Below, piece after piece: positions 1-7,764 of a DNA stretch of 64,000 nucleotides. The notes beneath the pieces were generated by a model. That model was given only the letters and a program-made list of their open reading frames with translations. It was not told the origin of the DNA and searched no databases. Both the position numbers and the translations under genes were made by a program. This DNA is from Anaeroplasma bactoclasticum (GTDB lineage: Bacteria; Bacillota_I; Bacilli_A; Acholeplasmatales; Anaeroplasmataceae), in NCBI RefSeq assembly GCF_003550015.1, contig NZ_QXEV01000003.1, positions 62,001 through 126,000 on the forward strand, in the 5' to 3' direction. Each line of letters begins with the position of its first letter. The first letter of the stretch is position 1.

Positions 1-1
1 A

Positions 2-301
2 GATGTTATCGAGGAAAAGAATGGATATAAGGTATATGCCGAAATCCCAGGAGTAAAGAAAGAGGATATCAAGGTAACATTCTTAGATGGTACATTAAGT
101 ATTTCTGCAAATGTAGAGGGCAAGAAGGATTTAAAGTATATCATCCGTGAAAGAAATCAGGTTAAGTATGCAAGAGATATTTACTTTGGAGATATTTTAG
201 AGGATACAATAGCTGCAAAATATGAAGGTGGTGTACTTACTGTTACCATTACAACTAAGGCACCAGAGGAAAAGCCTCGTAAGGTAATTGAGATTCAATA
301 A
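2..301 (+). CDS. Small heat-shock protein Hsp20 (5' end cut by window)
   Basis: The last 99 residues of an alpha-crystallin/Hsp20 chaperone are readable from base 2, with the true start outside the window. The A-x-x-x-N-G-V-L-like core is seen as AAKYEGGVLTVTI, and the protein ends in K-V-I-E-I-Q, carrying the C-terminal I-x-I type motif that links dimers into oligomers. Family role: ATP-independent holdase that keeps unfolding proteins soluble in the cytoplasm. It is the first of three tandem paralogues with short gaps, very likely one operon. Confidence 0.9.
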   Translation, partial: DVIEEKNGYKVYAEIPGVKKEDIKVTFLDGTLSISANVEGKKDLKYIIRERNQVKYARDIYFGDILEDTIAAKYEGGVLTVTITTKAPEEKPRKVIEIQ

Positions 302-321
302 ATGGAAAGGAGATGAGAATT

Positions 322-678
322 ATGATGCATGGATATTTAGATAGCAAGAACAATCATGAGTATTACATAGGATTTCCGCTTGATGTAACTGAAGATGATA
401 CTTCGTATACTGTTACTGCTGATTTACCAGGTGTAGAGAAGGAAAATATTAAGGTTGGCTTCTTAGATGGTGTTTTGACAATAACCGCTAAAAAGGATTA
501 TCCAAAGGATCATAATAAATATCTTATTCATGAAAGAAGCTTTATGAATATGAAGCGTGAAATCAACTTTGGCGATGTAGAAGAGGATACAATTTCTGCA
601 AAGCTTAATGATGGTGTATTAACTATTGTTATTGCTAAGGAGCCAAAAAGAATGGAAAAAACCATTGAGATTCAATAG
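322..678 (+). CDS. Small heat-shock protein Hsp20, second copy
   Basis: Alpha-crystallin domain protein of about 118 residues. The core is recognisable from the YTVTADLPGV-x-K-E-N-I segment to the AKLNDGVLTIVI strand, and it ends TIEIQ (I-x-I type). The N-terminal arm is only about 20 residues, shorter than usual. In-frame ATGs lie at 313, 322 and 325; the Shine-Dalgarno GGAAAGGAG ends at 312, so 322 has the normal spacing of 9 nt and 313 has none. It starts 20 nt after the first copy and 14 nt before the third. Confidence 0.93.
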   Translation: MMHGYLDSKNNHEYYIGFPLDVTEDDTSYTVTADLPGVEKENIKVGFLDGVLTITAKKDYPKDHNKYLIHERSFMNMKREINFGDVEEDTISAKLNDGVLTIVIAKEPKRMEKTIEIQ

Positions 679-692
679 AGGAGGTAATGATT

Positions 693-1097
693 ATGATGAA
701 TCTAGATAAGAAGAATGAAAATAATTTGAGCTTGTGGGATTCCTTTAGTTCCCTATGGAATGATGCATTTACTAAGGAAATGAAAACAGATATCGAAGAA
801 AACGAGAATGAATATGTGTTAACTGTTGAGGTTCCTGGAATGAATAAGGAGAATGTATCTGTTACATTCTCGGATGAAACCTTAACTATTCATGTAGCTC
901 GTGAGGATAATAAGGATAACAAGGATAAATCCTATATTTGTAAGGAAAGAACATCCATTGATATGGAAAGAAGCTATTACTTAGAGAATGCAGATGAAAA
1001 CCAAATTACCGCAAAGATGGAAAATGGTATTCTTACATTAAATGTAGGTAAGCTTAAAGATATTGCTAACCCTAAAAAGGTTATTAATATAGAATAA
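693..1097 (+). CDS. Small heat-shock protein Hsp20, third copy
   Basis: Third tandem Hsp20, about 134 residues, more like typical bacterial Hsp20: an N-terminal arm with a W-D-S-F-x-x-L-W pattern, the VLTVEVPGMNKEN strand, and the AKMENGILTL motif. It ends V-I-N-I-E. ATGs at 687, 693 and 696 compete; GAGGAGG ends at 684, so 693 is preferred. A strong terminator follows at 1116, closing the operon. It diverges enough from the other two copies that a recent duplication is unlikely; hetero-oligomers are possible (inference). Confidence 0.93.
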   Translation: MMNLDKKNENNLSLWDSFSSLWNDAFTKEMKTDIEENENEYVLTVEVPGMNKENVSVTFSDETLTIHVAREDNKDNKDKSYICKERTSIDMERSYYLENADENQITAKMENGILTLNVGKLKDIANPKKVINIE

Positions 1098-1115
1098 ACA
1101 CTCTCCTTATTTGCT

Positions 1116-1144
1116 GGAGGCCAAAAAGGCCTCCTTTGTTTTTT
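1116..1144 (+). terminator. Rho-independent terminator of the Hsp20 operon
   Basis: A perfect 7-bp GC-rich stem GGAGGCC/GGCCTCC with a loop of five A, followed by a T-rich run (TTTGTTTTTT). Confidence 0.95.
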
Positions 1145-1169
1145 AAAAACGCTATTTTCAAAGTTATTG

Positions 1170-1198
1170 TTTCCATTAAATAAATTTAATGGTACAAT
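1170..1198 (+). promoter_or_regulatory. Putative promoter of the aminotransferase gene
   Basis: A TTTCCA -35-like box and a TACAAT -10 box are separated by 17 nt, about 27 nt upstream of the start codon. The -35 is weak (4 of 6). Confidence 0.5.
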
Positions 1199-1224
1199 AT
1201 ACAAGAATTATTGTGAGGTAGAAT

Positions 1225-2463
1225 ATGACATTATTAGCCAAGAGAAGTATTATCAAGGAAGATAAAAGTAATATTATAACCTTAGGTGCAATTGCAAAGG
1301 AAGAAAAAATGAAGGATCCTTCCGTTACAAACGCAACTATTGGTATGCTTTATGGAGAGGATTCCAAGTTATTCGCATTTAAGAGTGTAGATAATGCCTT
1401 AAATGGATTATCTACAGATGAAAAATATGCTTATGGTGCAACACCAGGTTCTAAAGCATTTCATGAAGCAGTAAAAATGTGGGTATTTAGAAATTATTAT
1501 GAAGAAATGAAGGATAATTCTAAGGTAATGGCAACACCAGGTGGTACAGGTGCCTTATCCAATACATTTTCCAATTACTTAAATGAAGATGATAAAGCAT
1601 TACTTCCAAATTATATGTGGGGAAATTATAAACAATGCTTATATGAAAATCATCAAGGCTTTGAAACCTATAAGTTATTTGATGATAAGGGTGGATTTAA
1701 TGTAGCAGATTTAAAAGAAAAAATGCTACTTATGAAAAAAAGCCAAGGTAGAGTATTATTTGTAATTAATGATCCTTGTCATAATCCAACAGGTTATACA
1801 ATGACTAGTACAGAATGGGACTTAGTTATTGATTTAATGAATGAGGTATCTAGTGATGGAACGCCAGTAATCCTACTTCATGATATGGCCTATATTGATT
1901 ATGCAAAGGAAGGCTTTGAATATACTAGAGATAATATTTATAAATATAAGAGATTAAATGAGAATTGCTTAGTAATTATGGCATTCTCTGGTTCTAAGAC
2001 TTTAGCATTATATGGTGTTAGAATTGGTGCTCAGGTCGCTTATGCAAACAATCAAGAAACCCTTACAGATTTTGCAAAAGCCAATAAGTTCTCTAGCCGT
2101 TCTAAATGGAGTAATCCATCCAATCTTGGCCAAAATATCATTATTAAATGCTTCACAGATGAAGCATATAAAAAATCATTTGAAGAAGAATTAAAGATGG
2201 CTTCTAATACCTTAGTAGAAAGAGCTGAAATCTTCTTAAATGAATGTAAGAATGTCAAGCTTGAAACCTTACCATTTAAATGTGGATTCTTTATTACAAT
2301 TCCTTGTAAAAATCCAGATTTAGTTTATCAAAAATTGGTTGAAAAGAAAGTACACATTATCCCTATGGGAAATGTTGTAAGAGTTACAATTTCTGCAATC
2401 TCTAAGGAAGAATGCAAGAAGCTTCCAAAAATGATTAAAGAAGCTATTTTAGCTTCAGAATAA
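1225..2463 (+). CDS. PLP-dependent aminotransferase, class I/II
   Basis: Fold-type I aminotransferase of 412 residues, the usual length. The pyridoxal-phosphate lysine is in S-G-S-K-T near residue 257, followed by L-x-x-Y-G-x-R-I-G. The cofactor Asp/Tyr region D-x-A-Y-I-D-Y lies near 220, and N-D-P-C-H-N-P-T-G near 185 is the Asn-Pro segment typical of aspartate/aromatic aminotransferases. It transfers an amino group between an amino acid and a 2-oxo acid in the cytosol; the substrate cannot be read from sequence, with aspartate or aromatic amino acids the likeliest. GTGAGGT precedes the ATG. The gene stands alone between terminators. Confidence 0.9.
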   Translation: MTLLAKRSIIKEDKSNIITLGAIAKEEKMKDPSVTNATIGMLYGEDSKLFAFKSVDNALNGLSTDEKYAYGATPGSKAFHEAVKMWVFRNYYEEMKDNSKVMATPGGTGALSNTFSNYLNEDDKALLPNYMWGNYKQCLYENHQGFETYKLFDDKGGFNVADLKEKMLLMKKSQGRVLFVINDPCHNPTGYTMTSTEWDLVIDLMNEVSSDGTPVILLHDMAYIDYAKEGFEYTRDNIYKYKRLNENCLVIMAFSGSKTLALYGVRIGAQVAYANNQETLTDFAKANKFSSRSKWSNPSNLGQNIIIKCFTDEAYKKSFEEELKMASNTLVERAEIFLNECKNVKLETLPFKCGFFITIPCKNPDLVYQKLVEKKVHIIPMGNVVRVTISAISKEECKKLPKMIKEAILASE

Positions 2464-2476
2464 AAATAAAAAAGTA

Positions 2477-2500
2477 GGATCTGTCTTCAGGTCCCCTTTT
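2477..2500 (+). terminator. Weak terminator-like hairpin between aminotransferase and mfd
   Basis: GGATCTG pairs with CAGGTCC (7 bp, one G-T) across a TCTT loop and is followed by CCTTTT. The short T run makes it leaky at best. Confidence 0.5.
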
Positions 2501-2522
2501 ATGCTTAAGGAGGTATTTTTAA

Positions 2523-5500
2523 GTGGATTATTTAGAATATTTTTATAAATTAAATGAACGTATATTTAAAACACCTAAGGTAAAGCTTGGAAATACCTGT
2601 GATGAATATAATATTCATTTAATTGCTTCAGACTTTTACATGGGAAATAAAACAATATTTGTTGTTTTACCAACCCTATATTTAGCTCAAAAATATTATG
2701 ATTCCTTAGCTTCTATATTAAAGGAAGAGGATGTATTATTCTTCCCTGCAGATGAGCTTGTTTCTGCTGAAATGATTTCTGCAACTGGTGATTTCTTATT
2801 TGAAAGAATTCAAACCCTATATACATTAATGGGTAGTGAAAAGAAGCTAGTTATTGCCAATATGCATGGAGCTATTAAATATGAAATGAATAAAGATAAA
2901 TGGCAAAAAAGCTGTTTTACAATTCATTTAGGTGATTCCTTTGATATTAAAGAATTATGTAAGAAATTAGTAAGCCTAGGCTATGAAATGGTATATACAA
3001 CAGTAAAAACAGGTCAGTTTTCTAGACGTGGCTCTATTGTTGATATTTTCCCTTTAGGAATGCTAAATCCCATAAGACTAGATTTCTTTGGGGATGAGCT
3101 TGATACTATGAAGCTATATGATGTAGAGACTCAAAGATCGAAAGAAAAAATAGATGAGGTCACTATATTACCTGTATCTGAGTTTATTTATAATGAAGAA
3201 GAATTTGAATTAGCCAAAAGAAAAATATCAAGCTTTCTAGCCCCATTTAATTTATCTTCCTTAGAAGATGATATGTATAAAAGAGATATAGAGAATTTAT
3301 CCTTACATAAATCCTTAAATACATTATCTAGATATTTGAGATTCTTTGAAAATCAAAGCTTTACTTTATTTGATTTTAAAGAAACGAAAAAGATCTATTT
3401 TGTAGATCCTGTAAAATCAAAGGAAAGCTATGATCATTTATTGTTAGATTTAGAGGATTCTTGTGGTAGACTTGGTGGATATTCCTTATCTAAAATGGAT
3501 ATGTTTTTACCGATAAAGGAAGCACTTAAGTGCGCTGATGTTGAAATAGAAGGCTTAAGAAGTATAGGGGAATGTGATTATTTAATCAATGCGAAGCCTA
3601 TAGAGCCTTATAAGGGAAATCCTAAATTAATATTACAGGATTTATTAGATTATAGATGTAGGAAAAAGCTTGTATTAAGTATTTCTTCTAAAGAAAGAAG
3701 AGAAAAGATTAATTCTATTTTAGAAGAACATGGATTAGTTTTAGTTAATATTAATGATGTATCTAAAATGAGTGTAGGTCAAATACATTATATGGATGGT
3801 GGATATCCATCATTTGATGTAACTGTAGGTGAATTAATGGTAATTAGTGAATCTACAATATTTGATACTACCTATACTCCTAAAAAGATTAAATATAAAT
3901 CCATCTATAAGAATGCATCTAAAATATCTCATTATGATGAATTAACTATTGGAGATTATGTTGTTCATTATGATTATGGTATTGGTAAATATATGGGTAT
4001 TCGTACCATAACTCAAAAGGATATTACTAGAGACTTTATTTATATTATGTATGCGAATAATAGTGCATTAATGCTGCCACTTGAAAAAATATCCTCACTT
4101 ATGAAATATGCAAGTGCGGATACAGAAGGTGTAACATTACATGAGCTTGGTGGTACTGCTTGGGCAAGACAAAAGGCTAAGGTAAGAAAAAGAGTACATG
4201 ATATATCTGACCAATTAATTTCTTTATATGCACAGCGTCAAGCTGCAGAAGGCTTTAGCTTCCCTAAGGATTCTGATTTACAATATCAATTTGAAGAGGA
4301 TTTCCAATATGATTTAACACCAGACCAAAAAAAGGCTGTTGATGACGTTAAAAGAGATATGGAATCAAGTAGGCCTATGGATAGACTTATTTGTGGTGAT
4401 GTTGGTTATGGTAAAACAGAGGTTGCTCTTCGTGCTGCCTTCAAGGCAGTTATGGGTGGTAAGCAGGTTGCAGTACTTGCTCCAACGACTATTTTAGCGC
4501 GCCAGCATTATTATACTTTTAAAGAAAGAATGGAAGAATATGGTGCTAAGGTTGAACTTTTAAATAGATTTATTCCTCAAAAGAAACAAAAGGAAATTAT
4601 TGAAGGGCTTGCCTTAGGTAGTGTTGATGTAGTTATTGGTACACATAGGCTATTATCTAAGGAAGTAGAATATTACGATTTAGGCTTATTAATTGTAGAT
4701 GAGGAACAAAGATTTGGTGTTACTCACAAAGAAAAGATTAAGGCATTAAAAGTAAATGTGGATTGTATTACATTATCTGCAACACCTATTCCTAGAACCT
4801 TACAAATGTCTGTAATGGGGATTAAGGATTTATCTATGATTGAAACACCACCTAAAAATAGATATCCAATTCAAACATATGTATTGGAAAGAAATGATAG
4901 AATCATAAGAGATGCGATAGAGCGTGAGCTTGCAAGAGGAGGCCAGGTATTCTATTTATACAATAGAGTAGACACCATTATGGATATGGCCGCTCACTTA
5001 CATGATTTAGTTCCAGAGGCTAGAATTTGTGTTGGTCATGGCAAATTATCAAGAGAAGAACTTGAGGATGTAATTACAAGCTTTATTAATAAGGAATATG
5101 ATGTATTACTTTGTACTACAATTATTGAAACTGGTATTGATATGCCAGATACAAATACATTATTAATTCATGATGCAGATAGACTAGGTCTATCTCAAAT
5201 GTATCAGATTAGAGGTAGAGTTGGTAGATCTTCTAAAATTGCTTATGCATATTTAATGTATGAGCCAAGAAAGGTTTTAACTCCGGAGGCTGAAAAGAGA
5301 CTTGAAACCATTAAGGAATTTAATGAGCTAGGCTCTGGATTCAAGATTGCAATGAGGGATTTATCTATAAGAGGCTCTGGAGATTTACTTGGAGAAGAAC
5401 AATCTGGCTTTGTAGAATCTGTTGGTATTGATATTTATTTAAAAATATTAGAAGAAGAGCTAGAAAAGAAAAAGCATCCAGAAAAGATATCCTTTGATAT

Positions 5501-5966
5501 CGAAAAGCCTAAGGAGGATATTTCTATAGTTACCCCAATGGTATCTAGAACCATCAAGTCCGACTACATCAACAATGATGATATTAGAATTGAGGTTCAT
5601 AAAAAGATAGATGCAATAAATTCTATTGCAGGTCTTCACCAGCTTGAAGCAGAGCTTATTGACCGTTTTGGTCAAATCTCTGAAGAATTATATTTATATA
5701 TGTATGAAAAGCTTATGAAGTCTTATTGTAAGCAATTAAACATTTATAAAATTGATACAAAAAGACAAAATGAAATCATCTATTATATGGAGCATGAGGC
5801 AAGCCAGCATAAGGATGGGAATCATTTATTCCAAGAGGCTTATAAGGCCAAGGTAGTTAAGCTTGGCTATAAGGATGGAGAGATTAGCTTTACACAAACA
5901 GTTGACCCTAAGAAAAAGCTTTTAGGATTCCAACAGATTTGTGATTATTTTTCTAAGATTTTATAG
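2523..5966 (+). CDS. mfd: Transcription-repair coupling factor Mfd
   Basis: 1147 residues, the normal Mfd length. The UvrB-like N-terminal region is followed by the RNA polymerase-interacting module (G-D-Y-V-V-H-x-D-Y-G-I-G near residue 480) and a RecG-type SF2 translocase with Walker A G-D-V-G-Y-G-K-T-E near 625, a D-E-E-Q box near 725 and S-A-T-P-I-P-R-T-L. The C-terminal TRCF domain carries the R-G-S-G-D-L-L-G-E-E-Q-S-G segment. Mfd pushes stalled RNA polymerase off damaged DNA and recruits UvrA. The start is GTG, with AAGGAGG about 9 nt upstream. Confidence 0.97.
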   Translation: MDYLEYFYKLNERIFKTPKVKLGNTCDEYNIHLIASDFYMGNKTIFVVLPTLYLAQKYYDSLASILKEEDVLFFPADELVSAEMISATGDFLFERIQTLYTLMGSEKKLVIANMHGAIKYEMNKDKWQKSCFTIHLGDSFDIKELCKKLVSLGYEMVYTTVKTGQFSRRGSIVDIFPLGMLNPIRLDFFGDELDTMKLYDVETQRSKEKIDEVTILPVSEFIYNEEEFELAKRKISSFLAPFNLSSLEDDMYKRDIENLSLHKSLNTLSRYLRFFENQSFTLFDFKETKKIYFVDPVKSKESYDHLLLDLEDSCGRLGGYSLSKMDMFLPIKEALKCADVEIEGLRSIGECDYLINAKPIEPYKGNPKLILQDLLDYRCRKKLVLSISSKERREKINSILEEHGLVLVNINDVSKMSVGQIHYMDGGYPSFDVTVGELMVISESTIFDTTYTPKKIKYKSIYKNASKISHYDELTIGDYVVHYDYGIGKYMGIRTITQKDITRDFIYIMYANNSALMLPLEKISSLMKYASADTEGVTLHELGGTAWARQKAKVRKRVHDISDQLISLYAQRQAAEGFSFPKDSDLQYQFEEDFQYDLTPDQKKAVDDVKRDMESSRPMDRLICGDVGYGKTEVALRAAFKAVMGGKQVAVLAPTTILARQHYYTFKERMEEYGAKVELLNRFIPQKKQKEIIEGLALGSVDVVIGTHRLLSKEVEYYDLGLLIVDEEQRFGVTHKEKIKALKVNVDCITLSATPIPRTLQMSVMGIKDLSMIETPPKNRYPIQTYVLERNDRIIRDAIERELARGGQVFYLYNRVDTIMDMAAHLHDLVPEARICVGHGKLSREELEDVITSFINKEYDVLLCTTIIETGIDMPDTNTLLIHDADRLGLSQMYQIRGRVGRSSKIAYAYLMYEPRKVLTPEAEKRLETIKEFNELGSGFKIAMRDLSIRGSGDLLGEEQSGFVESVGIDIYLKILEEELEKKKHPEKISFDIEKPKEDISIVTPMVSRTIKSDYINNDDIRIEVHKKIDAINSIAGLHQLEAELIDRFGQISEELYLYMYEKLMKSYCKQLNIYKIDTKRQNEIIYYMEHEASQHKDGNHLFQEAYKAKVVKLGYKDGEISFTQTVDPKKKLLGFQQICDYFSKIL

Positions 5967-5975
5967 GATTTGAAA

Positions 5976-6004
5976 TAGACATTTCTTGTAATAATATGTA
6001 TAAT
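5976..6004 (+). promoter_or_regulatory. Promoter of the DUF2188 gene
   Basis: TAGACA and a perfect TATAAT are separated by 17 nt, directly after mfd. Confidence 0.75.
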
Positions 6005-6043
6005 ATTATAAAAGGCTAACTGTGTTATTTTTGGAGGTAAGAT

Positions 6044-6955
6044 ATGGCATTATTTAATTCTATTCCTGCAGTATCCACACAAAAGGATACTACAAAACCA
6101 ATAGGTAAAAAACCTTCTAGTAAGGTAACCAAAGAAGACTTAGAAGTTAAAGCCCCACTAACAGTAGAAGAAGAGGATTTAATTCTAAAGGATCGAATTA
6201 AAGAGCTTGATGAAGAAGCATCTGAGCCAATCTATTTTGAGGATGACGAGGATTTACCTAAGGTAGAAGAGAAAAAGGTTATTGAAAAGAAAGAAGTAAA
6301 GGAAGAACCAAAAAAGGCTAATGAAGCTAAAGCTCCATCAAAGCCATTAAAGGTGGCTAAGGCAGAGGAAAAGCCTGAGGTAAAAAAAGAACCTGAACCA
6401 AAGAAAGAGGAAAAGCCTATTAAAAAGGTAGTAGCTCCTAAGCCTTTGGTAAAGGAAGAACCTAAAGTAGAAGAAAAACCAGAAGAAAAGCCAATTGTAG
6501 AAGAAAAGGTAGAACAAAAAATGGAAGAAAAAGAACCTGAAAGACCTCTTACTTTAGAAGAAAAGAAAGCAAGGCAAATGGAAAACCTAAGAAAAGCAAG
6601 ACTTGCTCGCCAAGCACAACAAGCAAAGGAGAATGATAATATGGCAACTAAGAAAGAAGAAAAACCAAAGAAGCTAGTAACAGAAACTAAAAAGCCAGTA
6701 GATATGTCTAAAATGATAATGACAGCTAAACCTAAAAAGGATACTAGTGGTAAGACTGTTTATCATGTATCTAAGCGTGGCGAAACAAGAGAAGACCGTG
6801 TATGGAAGGTGTTTATCCAAGAATCTAATAAGGTAATTAAGCTATTTGATTATCAAGAGGAAGCATTAGATTATGCTAAGCAATTAGCTAAGAATAAGAA
6901 TGATGGCTCGTATGTAATCTTACATGGCTTAAATGGTAAGATTAGAAAATTCTAA
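6044..6955 (+). CDS. Lys/Glu/Pro-rich protein with C-terminal DUF2188 domain
   Basis: 303 residues. Residues 1 to about 230 are low complexity, dominated by K, E and P with repeated E-E-K-P and K-K-E-E-type units, predicted disordered or coiled. Residues about 238-303 form a compact domain (Y-H-V-S-K-R, W-K-V-F, E-A-L-D-Y-A-K, V-I-L-H-G-x-x-G-K-I) that matches the small DUF2188 family, whose function is unknown. No signal peptide or membrane segment is visible. An in-frame ATG at 6641 with its own ribosome site could yield the last 104 residues alone. It is a single-gene unit with its own promoter and terminator. Confidence 0.85.
   Translation: MALFNSIPAVSTQKDTTKPIGKKPSSKVTKEDLEVKAPLTVEEEDLILKDRIKELDEEASEPIYFEDDEDLPKVEEKKVIEKKEVKEEPKKANEAKAPSKPLKVAKAEEKPEVKKEPEPKKEEKPIKKVVAPKPLVKEEPKVEEKPEEKPIVEEKVEQKMEEKEPERPLTLEEKKARQMENLRKARLARQAQQAKENDNMATKKEEKPKKLVTETKKPVDMSKMIMTAKPKKDTSGKTVYHVSKRGETREDRVWKVFIQESNKVIKLFDYQEEALDYAKQLAKNKNDGSYVILHGLNGKIRKF
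6625..6643 (+). promoter_or_regulatory. Internal ribosome binding site and in-frame start
   Basis: AAAGGAG at 6625-6631 lies 9 nt before an in-frame ATG at 6641 (codon 200 of the DUF2188 gene). The product would be a 104-residue basic linker plus the DUF2188 domain. This is a sequence inference only; in a Lys/Glu-rich gene AAAGGAG can occur by chance. Confidence 0.4.
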
Positions 6956-6962
6956 ATTATTC

Positions 6963-6994
6963 AAAACTAAGAGTATCCGCTCTTAGTTTTTTTG
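6963..6994 (+). terminator. Rho-independent terminator after the DUF2188 gene
   Basis: An 11-bp stem AAAACTAAGAG/CTCTTAGTTTT with a TATCCG loop and a T run. A TATAAT at 6996-7001 just beyond it probably serves the next gene. Confidence 0.9.
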
Positions 6995-7026
6995 TTATAA
7001 TAGAGAGGTGTAAAAGGAGAGTTAAA

Positions 7027-7401
7027 ATGATTAAATTAGTAAAAGCAAAATATTCAGATGATGTTATCGAATGCTATCCCTTAGCAAGATTCTTATATTC
7101 TTCAAGTGAAAAAGAAGAACCACATTATTTAGTTTATGTTCCAGAAGAAGAAACTATTGCTGCAATTTTAGTTGAAGAAATCTTAGAACCAATGGATGAG
7201 ATTACAGCATCCTGGGTTAAAGCTGATGATTTCACAAGCCATCTTCCAGAGGATTATTGTCCATCAGAATTTTTAGTTAAACAATTCTTTGGTGAAAAGT
7301 TTATTTTAGACCGTAGTGAATTTATGTGCTTATGGGAAGAAATGGAAGAAGAGGAATGCTTAGAAATTTTACGTGAGGAAAAACCTGAATTATTTAGATA
7401 A
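7027..7401 (+). CDS. Small acidic protein of unknown function
   Basis: 124 residues, strongly acidic, with an E-rich C-terminus (W-E-E-M-E-E-E-E). I do not recognise the family. There is no signal peptide, membrane segment or cysteine motif; it looks like a soluble alpha/beta protein. AAAGGAG precedes the ATG by about 8 nt, codon use is native, and terminators flank it on both sides, so it is a real single-gene unit. Confidence 0.75.
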   Translation: MIKLVKAKYSDDVIECYPLARFLYSSSEKEEPHYLVYVPEEETIAAILVEEILEPMDEITASWVKADDFTSHLPEDYCPSEFLVKQFFGEKFILDRSEFMCLWEEMEEEECLEILREEKPELFR

Positions 7402-7410
7402 GCACTTATA

Positions 7411-7437
7411 AAAGACATCCGTTTGGATGTTTTTTTA
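7411..7437 (+). terminator. Rho-independent terminator
   Basis: ACATCC/GGATGT stem with a GTTT loop and seven T, just after the small acidic gene. Confidence 0.88.
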
Positions 7438-7452
7438 TTTCTAATATTAATG

Positions 7453-7604
7453 TATAATAGTAGTGATGGAAAGTTATTTAATCATTGAGACACATATGTG
7501 ATCTCGTTAAAACCATTTAGAGCTTTGACTCTTTATTCAATGGTCTTTCCATCGCTATCGAAATAAGCTAGTTGAGAGAATATTTGGCTCTCAGCTTTTC
7601 TTTT
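7453..7604 (+). ncRNA. Candidate structured small RNA (or cis-leader) upstream of prs
   Basis: A TATAAT at 7453-7458 is followed by a closed three-way junction. P1 pairs 7463-7473 with 7545-7555 (11 bp, extendable by 2-3). P2 pairs 7487-7493 with the segment ending at 7505 (7 bp with one bulge, loop ATAT). P3 pairs 7512-7517 with 7539-7544, with an inner AGAG/CTCT stem and loop CTTTGA. It ends in a terminator hairpin (7565-7604). No ORF or tRNA lies here. I do not recognise it as a known riboswitch, 6S, SRP or RNase P RNA. CATTGA (7483-7488) can instead pair with TCAATG (7537-7542), so a switch is possible. Either a free RNA of about 145 nt or a prs attenuator. Confidence 0.55.
7565..7604 (+). 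terminator. Terminator ending the 7460-7600 RNA
   Basis: TGAGAG/CTCTCA is extended by AAGC/GCTT around a 4-nt bulge and followed by TTTTCTTTT. Confidence 0.8.
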
Positions 7605-7726
7605 ACTTTAAAAAAGTAATGATATTCTATATTCCTTATGTTAAAATAGAATTGGTAGAAGCGATTATTTATTAAATTATTTTTCTTTTAAATAGTAAGA
7701 TGACAATTATTAAGAAATCTATTTAA

Positions 7727-7764
7727 AGGGGAATGTCAGGCCTTGTCACCCTGATGGTTTTTAT
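7727..7764 (+). promoter_or_regulatory. Unusual prs translation-initiation region
   Basis: The only good Shine-Dalgarno (AAAGGGG, ending 7731) is 33 nt from the prs ATG. Between them TCAGG (7736-7740) can pair with CCTGA (7750-7754), which would bring the site nearer the ATG; alternatively GGGG can pair with CACCC and be hidden. Upstream ATGs at 7733 and 7754 are out of frame. This suggests structure-dependent translation (inference). Confidence 0.4.

Noticed and set aside
6044-6700. Ribosome-associated or translation-factor-like reading of the Lys/Glu/Pro-rich arm
   Set aside because: The similarity is only low-complexity composition; no domain signature is present before the DUF2188 end.
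7459-7560. Purine, THF, ykkC-type or SMK riboswitch, or 6S RNA
   Set aside because: The three-way shape is suggestive, but the conserved core bases and junction lengths of those classes are not seen.
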